Assembly (NCBI GenBank): GCA_001939145.1
Contig: LSRX01000771.1
Coordinates: 123,704 to 187,703, forward strand
Length of the DNA: 64,000 nt
Direction: 5' to 3'
Origin: Symbiodinium microadriaticum
Taxonomy: Eukaryota > Sar > Dinophyceae > Suessiales > Symbiodiniaceae
Shown here: piece after piece, positions 13,301-24,087 of the stretch
How the letters are laid out: every line of letters starts with the position of its first letter
How positions within the stretch are numbered: the first letter of the stretch is position 1
Notes under the pieces: generated by a model
What the model was told of the DNA's origin: nothing
Database searches by the model: none
Seen by the model: only the letters and a program-made list of their open reading frames with translations
Program-made: the position numbers and the translations under genes

Positions 13301-15662
13301 TCTAGATAGCCCNNNNNNNNNNNNNNNNNNNNNNNNNNNNNNNNNNNNNNNNNNNNNNNNNNNNNNNNNNNNNNNNNNNNNNNNNNNNNNNNNNNNNNNN
13401 NNNNNNNNNNNNNNNNNNNNNNNNNNNNNNNNNNNNNNNNNNNNNNNNNNNNNNNNNNNNNNNNNNNNNNNNNNNNNNNNNNNNNNNNNNNNNNNNNNNN
13501 NNNNNNNNNNNNNNNNNNNNNNNNNNNNNNNNNNNNNNNNNNNNNNNNNNNNNNNNNNNNNNTTTCCTACGGAAAACAAACTCTGAGGAGAGGGACGGCT
13601 TGTTTTTCTTACGAAAAGAACAAAGTCTGGGAAGGATAGGGGTTAAACGCGAAGAAAAGAAAGTAAATACTGTTTTGCGTTTAAACTAACTTGCGCCTAC
13701 CCTGGACTCCGAAAGTTTGTTTTTCTGTGTCTAAACTAAACAAACCCTAGAAAAGATTTGTTTTCTCTGTCTAAACTAACTTGCGTCGACATATTTAAAT
13801 AGTTAATTATAAATGGACACACCCACCACACGCGTATATGTGTGTGTGTACACATGTTTCTCAAAGGACCGTTTTTCATCCCAAAAGGCTGGGGGACATC
13901 GGAATTGGCGTGGACTGTACAAGGTCACAAAAAGAGATGTCCGCGTCCCCGTTCAACAGTCCTAACTTTTGCTATCTCGTCCGTAACGTCTCTCCTGTAT
14001 AGGACCGTAGGAGCGGCCCCGCAGCTTAGTGAGGTCGGGGTGGGCGAGCCAGCACGCCGCGCCCCAAACCAGTTGCGAAAGGCGGTGGTGCACTCGGCTG
14101 CGCCGCGTAAACGCTGCGCTGCTAATGTGGCGTTTTCTCAACGGACCGTTGTTCATCCGAAAAGGCAGGGAGACATCCGTGCTGGCGTGAACTATACAGG
14201 CTCACCGGAGGAGACTTGTGTGTCCACCCGTTCAATACTCACTTTTGCTATCTCGTCCGTAGAGTCTCATAGCAGGGACCCCGCCCCGCAGCTTAGTGCC
14301 GTTGGGGTGGCGAACCTGCCTTGGATACAGAGAGGGCCAACTCACCCAATCGCCAACTTCCCTTTGGTTGGGCAACCCCACTGGCGAAGCCACCCGCCAA
14401 AAACAAGGTCTGCAGGGCGGCCGTGGGGCGGGCAAAAGAAGCATCTCTCGCGCGTCGTACATGCGCGTGCAGTCTGACCCTGCCAGCGGCATTGAACGAC
14501 AGTGCCCATGCAACGTCGTGCCATGTCATGCCCTACCCTTCTGCTCACCACAACCCTTGCTTACGCTTCTTACCTGTACCGTAAGGCCCCTATACTCCTT
14601 ACATCTCCTTTCCGTTGTTCTTACCCTTACTTACTATTACCCGCGACGCAAAGAACTGCAGTCATGCAGTCAGCCCTCAGGCCCGATGCCAGCCACGAAC
14701 AAGGTGTCTCCAGTGAAGACCAAGCCCTGTTCTGCGGGGACAAGCAGAGCTGTTGGGGCATCCCATGGTGTGCGACTGCTGCATTGGCGTTCGTCCAATC
14801 TCTCGCATTATGCCGAGCACAGCCAGAGTGCGGATGCGAGAAGCAACTCTCTAGCAGCGCAGTTCAAGTTGATCGTCACTCTGATTTCTTCATTGAGGGT
14901 GATCGGCCAAAGATCGTGGGGAGATTACACCATGCGCACATCAAGCCAAGAGAACTGTATCTGCATTGCCCACATCTGGAATCACGAGAATGCTGCGGAA
15001 TTTATCCGTGATGCTGACTCCAGTATCAAAGGAAGGCTTACAGCACGTTGCGGGCAGCTTCAAGACTTTGTTACTTGTATCTTCATTGTTTTTCCGAACG
15101 CCAGCCTGCGGATCTGTGGCTTCAGAACAATGGTAGCATATTGAGCCACGTGTGTGTCCAGGCGTGTGCAGAGCACAGACCTGAGTACAGAGACGAGAAC
15201 ACCACGGCCCTTGAGTTCTAAACGTTCTAAACAAACTCAGCACCTCAATCGCTCCGATGTTGAACTTGTCGCAATGCTCCTGCGGAGAGAAGTGGCTGCC
15301 CTGCCGGAAGATTTTGATTGAGTTCTGGTCAGGCAGTGTAGTAGCAACCCCAGTCCAGTGGATCGGTGCAAGCAGCAACATTGTCAATGCGCCCGCCATA
15401 GATCCTGATGCCCGGCACCTGTTAGATCCCACGCACCAGAGGAATACAACAGCCAAGCATCCTGCCAGCAAGCCTGCTTGGCCATCTCCTCGTTCCCACC
15501 TGCATGATCATAGTGATGATGTGTGGTTAGAACCTCGGCTCAACTTCACACTAGCAGACGGGTACAGCCAGAAGGGTGCACTTCCACGACGAGGCACTGC
15601 CACAATCTGAACACCCTCCTCCTTAGCCTTCGCCAGGACCAGATGCGCCTCGCAGTCAGTGG
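10350..15662 (-). CDS. HAGH: Hydroxyacylglutathione hydrolase (glyoxalase II)
   Basis: Metallo-beta-lactamase-fold enzyme that hydrolyses S-D-lactoylglutathione, the second step of methylglyoxal detoxification. Ten exons can be joined in phase: 15662-15598, 15533-15474 (TTHHHYDHAGGN), 15418-15356 (IYGGRID), 15279-15244, 15180-15106 (LHTPGHTRGSICYHC), 14726 to about 14697 (GLVFTGDTLF), 11235-11184 (LPAETLVYVGHDYT), 11121 to about 11059 (VKNLQFAVAVE), 10554-10516 (YTVPSTMRN) and 10397 to about 10350 (EWLINPFLRS). The metal ligands are present: HxHxDH, the His of PGHT, the Asp of TGDT and the His of GHDY. Missing or unplaced are the N-terminal exon, the GCGRFFEG-like segment after TGDTLF and the extreme C terminus. 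The 3.5-kb interval after TGDTLF holds the assembly gap, repeats and a recombinase fragment. Introns with GC (15473) and apparently GA (15355) donors occur. Confidence 0.9.
11752..11778. repeat. (AC)n microsatellite
   Basis: About ten AC dinucleotides, inside the large glyoxalase II intron. Confidence 0.95.
11800..12095. repeat. Low-complexity TACAT/CATTA-rich tract
   Basis: Alternating purine-pyrimidine sequence with irregular repetition of TACA, TACAT and ACGATAC units, ending just before a C-rich stretch at 12102-12120. No coding signal. Confidence 0.6.
12120..13312. other. Intronic sequence, nothing recognised
   Basis: No motif recognised on either strand. Lies between the TGDTLF and GHDY exons of glyoxalase II and runs into the assembly gap. 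Confidence 0.4.
13313..13562. other. Assembly gap (250 N)
   Basis: Run of exactly 250 N, so its true length is probably unknown. It sits inside the large glyoxalase II intron next to repeats and could hide a missing exon. Confidence 1.
13563..13800. repeat. Short degenerate repeats after the gap
   Basis: Recurring variants of TTTGTTTTTCTGTGTCTAAA and of AAACTAACTTGCG (near 13683 and 13766), suggesting a diverged tandem or dispersed repeat that probably caused the assembly gap. Confidence 0.55.
13856..14048. repeat. Diverged direct repeat, copy 1
   Basis: About 190 bases clearly related to 14132-14315, in the same orientation and offset by about 276 bases. Both contain GCTATCTCGTCCGTA and GCAGCTTAGTG. 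The copies differ at roughly a quarter of positions. They lie beside a tyrosine-recombinase fragment and may be part of the same dead element. Confidence 0.8.
14132..14315. repeat. Diverged direct repeat, copy 2
   Basis: Second copy of the repeat at 13856-14048, with shared blocks at its start (TTTCTCAA.GGACCGTT), middle (GCTATCTCGTCCGTA, 14247-14261) and end (GCAGCTTAGTG followed by GGGGTGG). Confidence 0.8.
14345..14540 (-). mobile_element. Fragment of a tyrosine-recombinase element
   Basis: The minus strand aligns by eye with the 3' part of the recombinase pseudogene at 62744-63669: GGCACTGTCGTTCA matches the segment encoding GSTVVQ, followed by CGCTGGCAGGGTCAGACT (W, then TAR region), GCGAGAGATGCTTCTTTTGC and TTTTGGCG.GTGGCTTCGCCAG. 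Frames are scrambled, so it is a dead remnant. It lies in the glyoxalase II intron between the TGDT and GHDY exons. Confidence 0.7.
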
Positions 15663-17202
15663 CTGGCCGTACTGGGACACCCACAACGTCTACAAACATC
15701 ACGAAGCGCATGCAATGGTTCGAAGATGGAACAAGGAATGGTGCAACACGAATCCCGCAGGAGTCCATGATGATGGATCATCCTAAAGATCCGACCACCC
15801 ACCGCCACCACACCGCGGACCCTGCCAGTACGTGCCTCACAGGAGTACCTGTGCGGCGCAATGATGGATGTCGCTGGTACAAACTTTTGCCACGGATTTC
15901 ACGATGGCTCCCTCCACTTGTGAAGGACATGATGTATAATTGAAAAAGAGCCCAAACGTTGATTTTGCTAGACACCGAGAACGGCCCCGCGTGAAAATGA
16001 GACGAACCGCAGATGGGGTGAGGCCACTGCCCGGATTCCAAAGGCAGGCTTCACAGGCACGTCCGAACAGGCAGTGCAGGGGAAGCTTCGTTGACCGGGA
16101 CCCCTCAGCTAGCTTTGTGCCCGGCCCTGCATCCATGAACGAGAATGATGTGGAAGTTCGCCTTCTTTTTTCGAAGGAGTCGGAATCTGAAGCCTTACAT
16201 GAGCATGTATGCAAGTGAAGATTCGGCCTTTCCTGCCCTTGGCATTGCCCAAGTGCGTGAGAGGAGACGGCATGTGGCGGTTTGGTTATTGCACCCACAG
16301 ATGCCTTACAGCGCTATACCTTGCAGACACTCTACAAGAGTAGACCTTACAAACAGTGTGGATCAGTCCCGACAAAACTCGCTCCTGCGCTTTTCTTTCG
16401 TCGTGACTCGAAGTTTCGGCTACTGATGGTCACTGCAAGTAACTGTGCGTGTAGAGCTCAGCAAACATGCAGCAGACGAGAGCACCAACAAAACGCATAA
16501 ACCACGTGGAATAGCTTGCAGATACAGTAGCGGAGAGATTTGCCGATCTGCATCGTGTAATCCTGCCCTTCAACTTTATCAAGATGATCTGTTTTGGTGC
16601 CAGAAGCTGCCAGAAGTACACTAATTACTGCGGTGTGAGCTGCATTTTGACCCTGGTCCTCAGGCCGTCTAATGATTGGCCTCCGCCGGGTCCACGCATG
16701 CTGCTATCTTCTTCGAATCATCGATTAACAGGTACCTGACAGAATGACGCAGGCTGCTCCGTAAAGGACACGGTTAACTAGACCAGCGAGCCGGACAGTA
16801 GCCGGACTTGACTCTCTGCACATTGGCAAACATATGCAAACATGCATTATAGGACAGGGCCGTGAAATCTCACCGCTTCTGCTTGGTGATCAAGACTTGA
16901 AGGAGCGGCGTTTGATTTGCCCTCAATGATCAGCGCCCATCTTGTCTCTGAGGATGGCACGCATAGTTGTCAGAAAGGACTGGAACCACTACGACCCTCA
17001 TCATGCAACCTTGTTGCTGAGTCTTTAGCTGCATGGCTGGTATGAAGGACTTATGCCAGCTCCCCGAATCTGCGAAAACTCGGTGTGGTTGCTGTGATTC
17101 CCATCACTGTAACTTGCGCTTTCAGCTGAGAGCCAATAGAACGCATGCGATGCGGAATGAACTTTGGACAATGAGCTATCCTCTCTCAAAGCTCGGTCTG
17201 TC
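15663..17202. other. Interval between NFX1 block B and glyoxalase II
   Basis: Should contain the promoter and N-terminal exon(s) of glyoxalase II. A candidate around 15915-15945 (FNYTSC...VEGAIV) vaguely resembles the family's DNY.YL...EAAIVDP start but is not convincing. No NFX1 finger is visible here. Nothing else recognised. Confidence 0.4.
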
Positions 17203-17650
17203 CCGCATGTCTTCTTCGTCCGACAAATATGATGGCAAACCACCTCGTCACCTGCGCGCAGTTGAATGGTGACAGGTTGTGAGAACCATCTTCTCCACAA
17301 GCACAGAGTAGCCAACTCCAATTAATAATGCATCACGTAAGATAAATTGGTTGTGCCTGCAGACCTCACGAAGATCATGTCGCAAGGATTAAACTGTCTT
17401 CATGCTGCGTAACCACAAGTATTGCTAGTTCGGTTCGCCTTGTATTGTCTTGATCGCCCCTAGGAAAACTTGTCGCCAGCCTGTTGAGCAAGCAACTTCT
17501 CGCGCTGTTCGACCGCACCGGCAGTTTCGCTGCACCTGCGGCCACTGGAAGATCAACCGACTGTTACCACGCAGTCGTTTTCACCTGCCTTGATCGTGCA
17601 GGCACCACAGGCTCCCTCGTGGCACTTCAGTTCGCACGTGTGCGAACAAC
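17203..17650 (-). CDS. NFX1-type zinc-finger protein, block B (middle fingers)
   Basis: Three exons join in frame: 17650-17589 (CSHTCELKCHEGACGACTIK), 17535-17470 (NCRCGRTAREVACSTG) and 17243-17203 (VVCHHICRTKKTCG). Together they give the NFX1 pattern H.C...CHEG.CG.C followed seven residues later by C.CG and then C...C....CG, with the same spacings as animal NFX1. The first intron uses a GC donor (17588); the last exon ends in front of GACAG, an apparent GA donor, leaving two bases that complete a Gly codon with the first base of the exon at 9402. One exon (the F.C...C...L.C part) must precede 17650 and was not found. The finger CHEGACGACT could be mistaken for a 2Fe-2S motif, but the following C.CG exon rules for NFX1. 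Confidence 0.85.
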
Positions 17651-20465
17651 CTGCAGCCGCAACAGCATTCTGCGACGGGCAGCTGATGCAAAATGATGCA
17701 AACCGATCCTTAACTACTGACGCGTGCCGGACCGTGCCGACGTACGACTCTGTAGACTTGTGGTACACTGGGCCAAAAACCATGTCAACGTGTAAAACTA
17801 CGTCGAAGATTGTCAAAGCTGCTGGCCCTGCTGGTGGCCGGTTGGGTGCGTGCTTGGGTGAGTGTGGGTGTCAACCGCTCCAGCACATGAGCCAAGGGAG
17901 TCCCTTCCCGTCACCGTTTTGACTTTGCAAAGTTTCTGGAATCGACTGGAAGGGAAGCTGGATGCAGTTTCCTGTGCCTGCAGAGAAGGTGGACAGGACA
18001 CAATCCACAAAGAAAGTCTGTTTTTTCTTGAGCATTACACGACGACTGCAGCAATTTGTCTGGGCCACAATGCAGACATGCTCGTAGCCTGTTGAATGTC
18101 TGAGAATGGGCATGACAGTCTGCATGTGCAGCTCAGCTGCATCCTGCAGCTTTAAGTCATGTAGGAGTGCAACCAGCCTTTGCGAAAGTATATTTGCCAC
18201 GGTGGGTGTCGGGGTGGGTATTATTTAGTTGTACCTGCAACAACCTATCTCTCGCCGAAGCTTAGGTTGGAAGCAACGTACAAGGCCCAGTGGTCATCGG
18301 AAGAAAACAACCTTGCGGGTTGTCGAACTGCCAGCCGGTGCAACTATGAAGACATGAATGAAAGGCAGAAAACCCTGCCAAAGTAAGACGAAGGATCGTC
18401 TTCTCCAGCATCAAGCGCGAGGGCGACACCAAAGAGTGCGCTGCGTCGTAAGCAAATCATGTACAAAACCAAAGCCCCGTCAACAAGGCTGTGTGGGCAT
18501 GCCATTGGAGAACACGTAAGTGGCGAAAACCAAAGTCGTTGTGTCACAGACTGGTAAACAAAGACAAGAACCACAAGCATAATGGAAAGTCATGCACACG
18601 CATGAAGTCGCTCGCTCAAGCACACGTAGGCCAAGACAAAACCGGGAAAGGCAAAGGAAAGTCATGGTAACTAGAACGGCCACCAGCCAAGAACCAGATT
18701 GAACTGCAGACCACCACTCCGACCCCAAATACCCGAAGCCTCCGCTTAGCAGCATGGGCCAGAGCTCGCCAGGTAGCATGCAGCCATCCCATCCAGAAAG
18801 CCAATGGTTGCTGGGAGGTGGCGGGCTAGATCCCTCCCGCACAAGGGGAACTGTCGTTGCCCCCGTTGGTTTGCTTGGCTTCGCACCTTCCACGCAAGGC
18901 CCGGAACCCCGTGCCCGTCGAGGCGCGAGGGGACACGCCACCGCCCCGCAATCCTTATCGGGTCTTGGTCGGTCTGGGTGTGCACGTGTGTGTGTGTGTG
19001 TGTGTCTGTAGGTGGCTAGGTGGGTGTGGGTGTGGGTGTGGGTGCGCGTACGTGTGTGGGGTGGGGATGGTGGGGGGTACCGTTGAAACGGTGAACAGTG
19101 GAAAATGTCGCATGTGATGGGAGGAGCAGATAGGAGCAGGACTGTGGAGCGTTATCGAGCGGGCAACTCATGCACTCCTGGGAACTCTCCTGGGATTCAA
19201 TCATATGCAATCCTTTGGAACTTTGGAGCGGGTCCTTTGACTCGACAACGGGTATGAGCTGAAAGAATCTCAGGAAGCAAAATGGGTTTGGAAGTTGAAG
19301 TCTATTCAAGCTTAACTGTTTGCTATTTGTCAGGACTTTGCCGTGAATCGCCTGAATGCTTGCATCAATCACGATGTGATGTTCATAGCATCAGAGGCCC
19401 CAGAACATTAAGCTGTCTTCAAGGACGTTCGTTCGGGCACTGTGTTCATGAATGACCTAGGCCTCGACCGCTAGATCGACGACTTTTACCAGGACAGACC
19501 CGCGAACCAGTCTGATGATTGCATCTTGTACAACGCGTTTGCATGCCATTTGGGGGATTCGACAGCTGCGGGGACTTGGAGTCATTGAGTCTATCGTGCG
19601 GATGCCGCAGCTCTGCCTGTGTCAGGTGCAGCCTGAGGTCTCAAGCATGGATGCAAAATAGTCCTTTCTAGGTCCAACCGAGCCTCTGCGCACATGGGGA
19701 GTTCTCCAAATTACGGTCCCGTTTAGGGTCCATTTTAGAAGGGTGCCGTACTGTTTTTGGGACCTCAAAAAGGGATCCTAATTTAGAGAACCACTTACCA
19801 TCCAGGAGGCGTTGGCATGATGTGATGCAGCTTTCACGCCGTAAATTAATTAAGCACAAGGTAATGCAGCCCGGAAGCAAAAGGCCCCTCCTACCGTCAC
19901 ATACAACGTCAAAGCGCCGACTGCTCTCTGAACACCGAGCGTCCCGACGGTCGTGTCTTCTCCCGCATAGCTGCTTGCAAAGAGGGAGTGGCTGTGAACA
20001 CCTCCCAGCAGACGCGTCAGTGCCGAACATGCAGATCGATCAAAAGGGCTTGCTCAGACAGCGCATGCAGGCGTCCGAGACTCTCTGCAAACTCGACAAG
20101 TGTTCGACCGGCACCTTATACAGCAAGGCACTTTGAACTGGCACAAAGGGCATATCTTGCGTATGTTAATATGTGTTCTAAGATGCAAAGGCTTCCCTGA
20201 CAGTGCAAACGACCCACAGTTGCAGGCGTGTGGAAAAAAAAAGCAAACCCTGCATCATCACCTTCAGCAACACAAGACCTAAGATCTCAAACAAACACGA
20301 TTTAGAGCCACTAAGGGTGAAATATAAAAAAGAATCCAGCATCTCCTCGGCCTCATAATTTCTCCCCTTCTCTGAGTTGAGAAGCTATGATAGCATTACT
20401 TTGTTACGATGATCTACTGGCTGCACCTACATCGGACTTGTCATCGCCATTGCTCTGCTACAACC
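17651..20465. other. Intron-like sequence, no confident gene
   Basis: Lies between NFX1 blocks A and B. Open minus-strand pieces at 18020-18200 (LHDLKLQDAAELHMQTVMP) and 19880-20030 look protein-like but match nothing I know. The stretch 19670-19800 has several short AT-rich direct repeats. No finger exon was found. Confidence 0.35.
18985..19075. repeat. (TG)n and (GTGGGT)n microsatellite
   Basis: Eleven TG dinucleotides at 18985-19006, then GTGGGT hexamers at 19021-19045 and a G-rich tail. G-rich on the plus strand. Confidence 0.95.
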
Positions 20466-20883
20466 TCAAAACTTGCATGCCCGTTTCCTGCGCGATCCGG
20501 TGGTGTTGGCCAAAGCGCATACGTCATAGCAGTGAGACTGTCTGGGGAACCAAGCTCCCATCCCAGGCACATCCCTCACACGGCACCACTGCCCTTGTCG
20601 TTCTCTTCCGGATCCCCTCCGGGAATCATCCTCAGCACGACAAAGGCCAAACAACGAATCTAGCTTTTTCTGTTGCTTCAGCGCCTCCTCAAGCTGACCG
20701 AACGCACAAACCCTTAACATGCACACCCGGCCGCCCTTCGGCCCTATGCGCTGAACATACACCATGGGCCATGAACATCCGTGAACCTGGACGGCATGCT
20801 ACACAAGTTGCAGTCTCCAGCTCATGTCGGAAAGGGCAAAAGCCCCAAATAACAAGGGAGGAGGGATCCGTTGCCTTTTGCAA
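20466..20883 (-). CDS. Candidate exons of an unidentified gene
   Basis: Two overlapping minus-strand frames look protein-like: 20883-20690 (FCPFRHELETATCVACRPG) and 20700-20470 (GQLEEALKQQKKLDSLFG, predicted helical). They could be adjacent exons of a gene downstream of LSM5. I recognise no family and there is no supporting motif, so this may be chance. Confidence 0.2.
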
Positions 20884-21208
20884 GCACTGTTGTCGTCGTT
20901 GTTCTGGTGGGTGGTCGATCGTGAGGCCATACCACGATTGATATGGCCGCTGTGGACCCTAAAAAATGATGTTTGCTTGAACAGGATTCCTTTGAGCCGT
21001 TCAAGATTGGCGACAATCAAGCCCCTATCCGAGCATATCTAAAGACTGTGTCTAGCTCTGCTCTCATGATTTCCTATAATGAACGACGGGAACTTGGCTG
21101 CTCGACAGAGGTGTAATATGCCAAGCCACAACCGAAATCCTCATCCCCAGCCACGTGAACCCGCAAAAAGGTTCCAGCTTTTCGACTGCATGCACAGGAA
21201 ATTCAGAA

Positions 21209-22039
21209 TTACCGAAAGCCACCTTTTTGTTGGAACCGGGGGCGAAAAACCGCTGAGGCCGCTGGCATCGTGATGTTATTGCCATTGAGAAGTATCCTGG
21301 CATGAGCAGGCAGTGACTGAAGTGACAGCCACTGCAACGTCAGACTCGATCAGGAGCTTCTGAATCTCAACGAGCCAGCATGTCGACTCCAGATGTGTAA
21401 TCTTTTTGCCCTGGGGCGTGAAGGTGTACTCTCGCACATCCTTAGCAAGCCGCAAGCCCTCGATGAAACACTTACAGATGTTCTGGCTGTAGAGGGGAAC
21501 CGCGCAGCGGTGACATTAACTTCGAGAGACAGGGCCTGCGCCCCGCATCAAAACCGAGCCATGGACGTCCATGACCATGTTGACGTAATCATCAAAACCG
21601 CGCAAGGTGCCCACAATCTCCTTGTCACCCTTCATAATGACCTGAGCCAGCATTTCTCGCGACGGCCATAAAGCCATCGCAATTTCCCGTGTCGCTTCAG
21701 GGTGGCCTTGCTGCTGGCCCTGGCGGCCTTTCACCCCTACGACAGAAACATATCAAAACATCTATTTAACACATGTAAAGCTGTAAATCACAACGACGAC
21801 GCTACAAAAGCTGCTATTGCTAGGATTTCGACAGTAGAAAGGGAGGTAAAAACTCGCTTGCAATATTGTACACTCAATACATCCTACTGTCGGCTACTTT
21901 CGCGGTCCATGTCGGGTTGACACAATTTCTCTGCTAGGCTCTGCACCCAAATGCGGGATCCGATGCACTTGTCGATGAGGGCCTCGACTTGGCGAGTTGT
22001 CACAAGCTTTAGCTTGACCAAGAATCTGCTGCTTGCCAT
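21209..22039 (-). CDS. LSM5: U6 snRNA-associated Sm-like protein LSm5
   Basis: Subunit of the LSm1-7 (cytoplasmic mRNA decay) and LSm2-8 (U6 snRNP, splicing) rings. Four exons join in phase: 22039-21947 (ends [11 protein letters not shown]), 21641-21567 ([19 protein letters not shown] then VNMVMD), 21440-21385 ([18 protein letters not shown]) and from 21296 ([10 protein letters not shown]). The joined protein follows human LSm5 with no gaps from DKCIGSRI through the Sm1 motif ([11 protein letters not shown]) to the Sm2 motif (ILLNGN). The start ATG at 22039 gives a short N-terminus typical of the family. The third intron starts with GACATG, an apparent GA donor that fits phase and alignment. 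The conserved LVPGG end is not found; reading on gives a stop at 21209, so the last few residues are uncertain. Confidence 0.93.
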
Positions 22040-23870
22040 TGTTTGCCGCCCCTGTTCGGCCCGTGGCCAGGGGCAAGTAGGAGGGCGCTGCCGAGATCGA
22101 CGCCATCTCCACGGACCCGGTCTGCCTGAGCTCGAGGCCGCTTGGGCAGAAAAAAGTGCAGAATGCAATTCGAGGATTCGAGCGTGTGGCCCGCCCGGCA
22201 CCGGACCGTTGCTGTGGGGCGGCTCTACGTACCCCGGTCTGAGCCCAGACCCGACGGACAAGCAAAGTCACGCGACCACGGCAGCAACCACCAAAAAAAG
22301 GGCCTAGCTTGTCTGGCAGGGCATGCCTTCTCCTCGGACCCACCTGAATCCGAGTCTGCACGGATCTGCGAAGGACAACCCGGCTCAGGTCATCCGAGGA
22401 GGGTGCAAACTTCGCGAGGCGAGGTCGCACTGACTCGCTGCTGCAATTGGAGGTCCTCAGACACAGCAGACGGCGGCCATCCCGAGTGGCAAAACCGGTG
22501 TGACTAGACTGACTAGACTGTCGATGCTGAGGAAGATGCTTGCCGCAAGCACAGCCTTTGCAGGAACACAAAATGACTAAATGTTCTGGAGGCGTGACTG
22601 GAAGGCAATCTGCGGCTATGTCGGAAGGGGCTAAATGAAGCTCCTGCACTGGTACCTCTGCAGCAACTGGGGTGGAAGCGATCACCCCAAGTCTTGGGAT
22701 CCTTCGGACACCTTGGGTCTCATAGAGTAGCGAAGAAATCGCAAAAGCTAGACCTTTCTGCAGCTCGGTGCTGTGGCGCGGACAAGCCGCAATCGCCAGG
22801 GTGGCATTCCCTTTCGCAGAAATGCTCCTGCGATTGGCGGCTTCTTCTGGCCAATGCCGGTAAATGTGTAGTAATTGCGGTGCCCCTCAATCGCATGCAG
22901 CGCATTGCACATGTCGGCGAAGTGCTAAGCCAGCAGCATTGTCCAGCACTAAGCGGCTTCTATGCAAGTGAAGATCTAGGGAAATATGCTTTGCCCACAG
23001 AATTGGAGCGCAACTGGCAGTGGCCTGACTAGTGCCTGCCTTGTAATTAATTACAAGCAGTTCTAAAAGCCAAGGAGCATGAGCTGCGAGAAAATAGCTC
23101 ATGCCCTCTTCCAGGCCATGTCAATAGCTTGGAATTCAGCCTTACATGATCACGGCATGCCGTGGTCAGCAAGCCCGCCCGGAAAGAGATCCGAGATGCC
23201 TCGGCGACAGTGAACGCCGATTGAAGCTCACGAATCCAAACACTTGTCGTTGTCTGTTGCTGCAACACTGCATATAACCACTGAACCAAAGCAAGAGACT
23301 GTCGTCATTCTCAACCTCCTCCTCTGCTTCGGCAGTTGCTGTGGCATTCTCCTGTCCAGCTCGAAAACTAGTAGCAGGACATTTGGCATGTGAATGAGCT
23401 GTTGCGCAAGGGCACAAATCAAGAAGAAGCAAGAAGCCCGCGGAACTTGGACATTGGGCTCAAAATATCCCACCGCTGACCCAGCCGCTAGGGCAGATAT
23501 CCATGCTATTCCATGCTGCTGTGGTCAGTGATTGTCAATTCTCCACATGGCAGCCGCAGCTTTGCAATCATCGGCCCAGCTCATCTGGTCTTTCAATCAT
23601 GCAACTTCGCGTGCATCACCTCATGCATACTTCTATTTCGGCCAGCGAGCCGGATGACAACCGCCACGCAAAGCGGGCATGTGTCATATGTGCTCGACAT
23701 CAACAACCTGTGGTAAGAGTGTGACATGCACCGTTGTGCATCGCATGAACGGTGGAGGAATCTCACGAATCTTGCCTACGCGGGACCCCTCCCACTGCCA
23801 TGCCCATCCCTACCGGGCAAAGCATGCACATCATGACAGTCGCCGCCCTGTCCGGCGTCAATCGTTGGTC
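22040..23870. other. Upstream of LSM5, no gene recognised
   Basis: Contains the presumed LSM5 promoter. A long minus-strand frame (22685-21894) overlaps the first LSM5 exon in another frame and is basic and low in motifs, so I do not call it. A peptide with an acidic run (EAEEEVENDD, near 23330) occurs on the minus strand without a recognisable family. Confidence 0.35.
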
Positions 23871-23875
23871 TCCAT

Positions 23876-24087
23876 GAGCATGCCAGGCTGCGTTCGGGTC
23901 GTACTTGGTACCGTCGGAATACCTTGGCTTGGGACAGGTGCCGGTCCATCAGGGCTCTTCAGATCCAGTCGGCCACCAAGCTGCGTGATGTTGGCGATTG
24001 GGCACCAAGCACCCTTGCAGCTTGTGCCTTCGGTCGATATTTCTCCACAGCATAGAGGCTCGAGACATGTTACAAGCTACATACACT
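23876..24087 (-). CDS. Candidate cysteine-containing exon
   Basis: After a TAG acceptor at about 24088 the minus strand reads LEPLCCGEISTEGTSCKGAW followed by CPIANITQLGGRLDLKSP and a proline-rich tail. The composition is protein-like and the CC...C..WC arrangement is reminiscent of the cysteine-rich secreted protein encoded upstream at 25.3-26.4 kb, of which it could be a further exon. No named domain recognised. Confidence 0.3.

Noticed and set aside
14296..15144. 282-codon plus-strand open frame
   Set aside because: It runs antisense across the recombinase fragment and glyoxalase II exons; no domain.
17589..17650. 2Fe-2S ferredoxin or xanthine-dehydrogenase-like motif (CHEGACGACT)
   Set aside because: The flanking exons continue with NFX1 C.CG and C...C...CG spacing, so it is a zinc finger.
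23350..23440. C-x-C-x8-C peptide (LCPCATAHSHAKCP) as the missing NFX1 finger exon
   Set aside because: Spacing fits, but the Gly after the second Cys is absent and the frame runs into an acidic stretch without further Cys; too weak.
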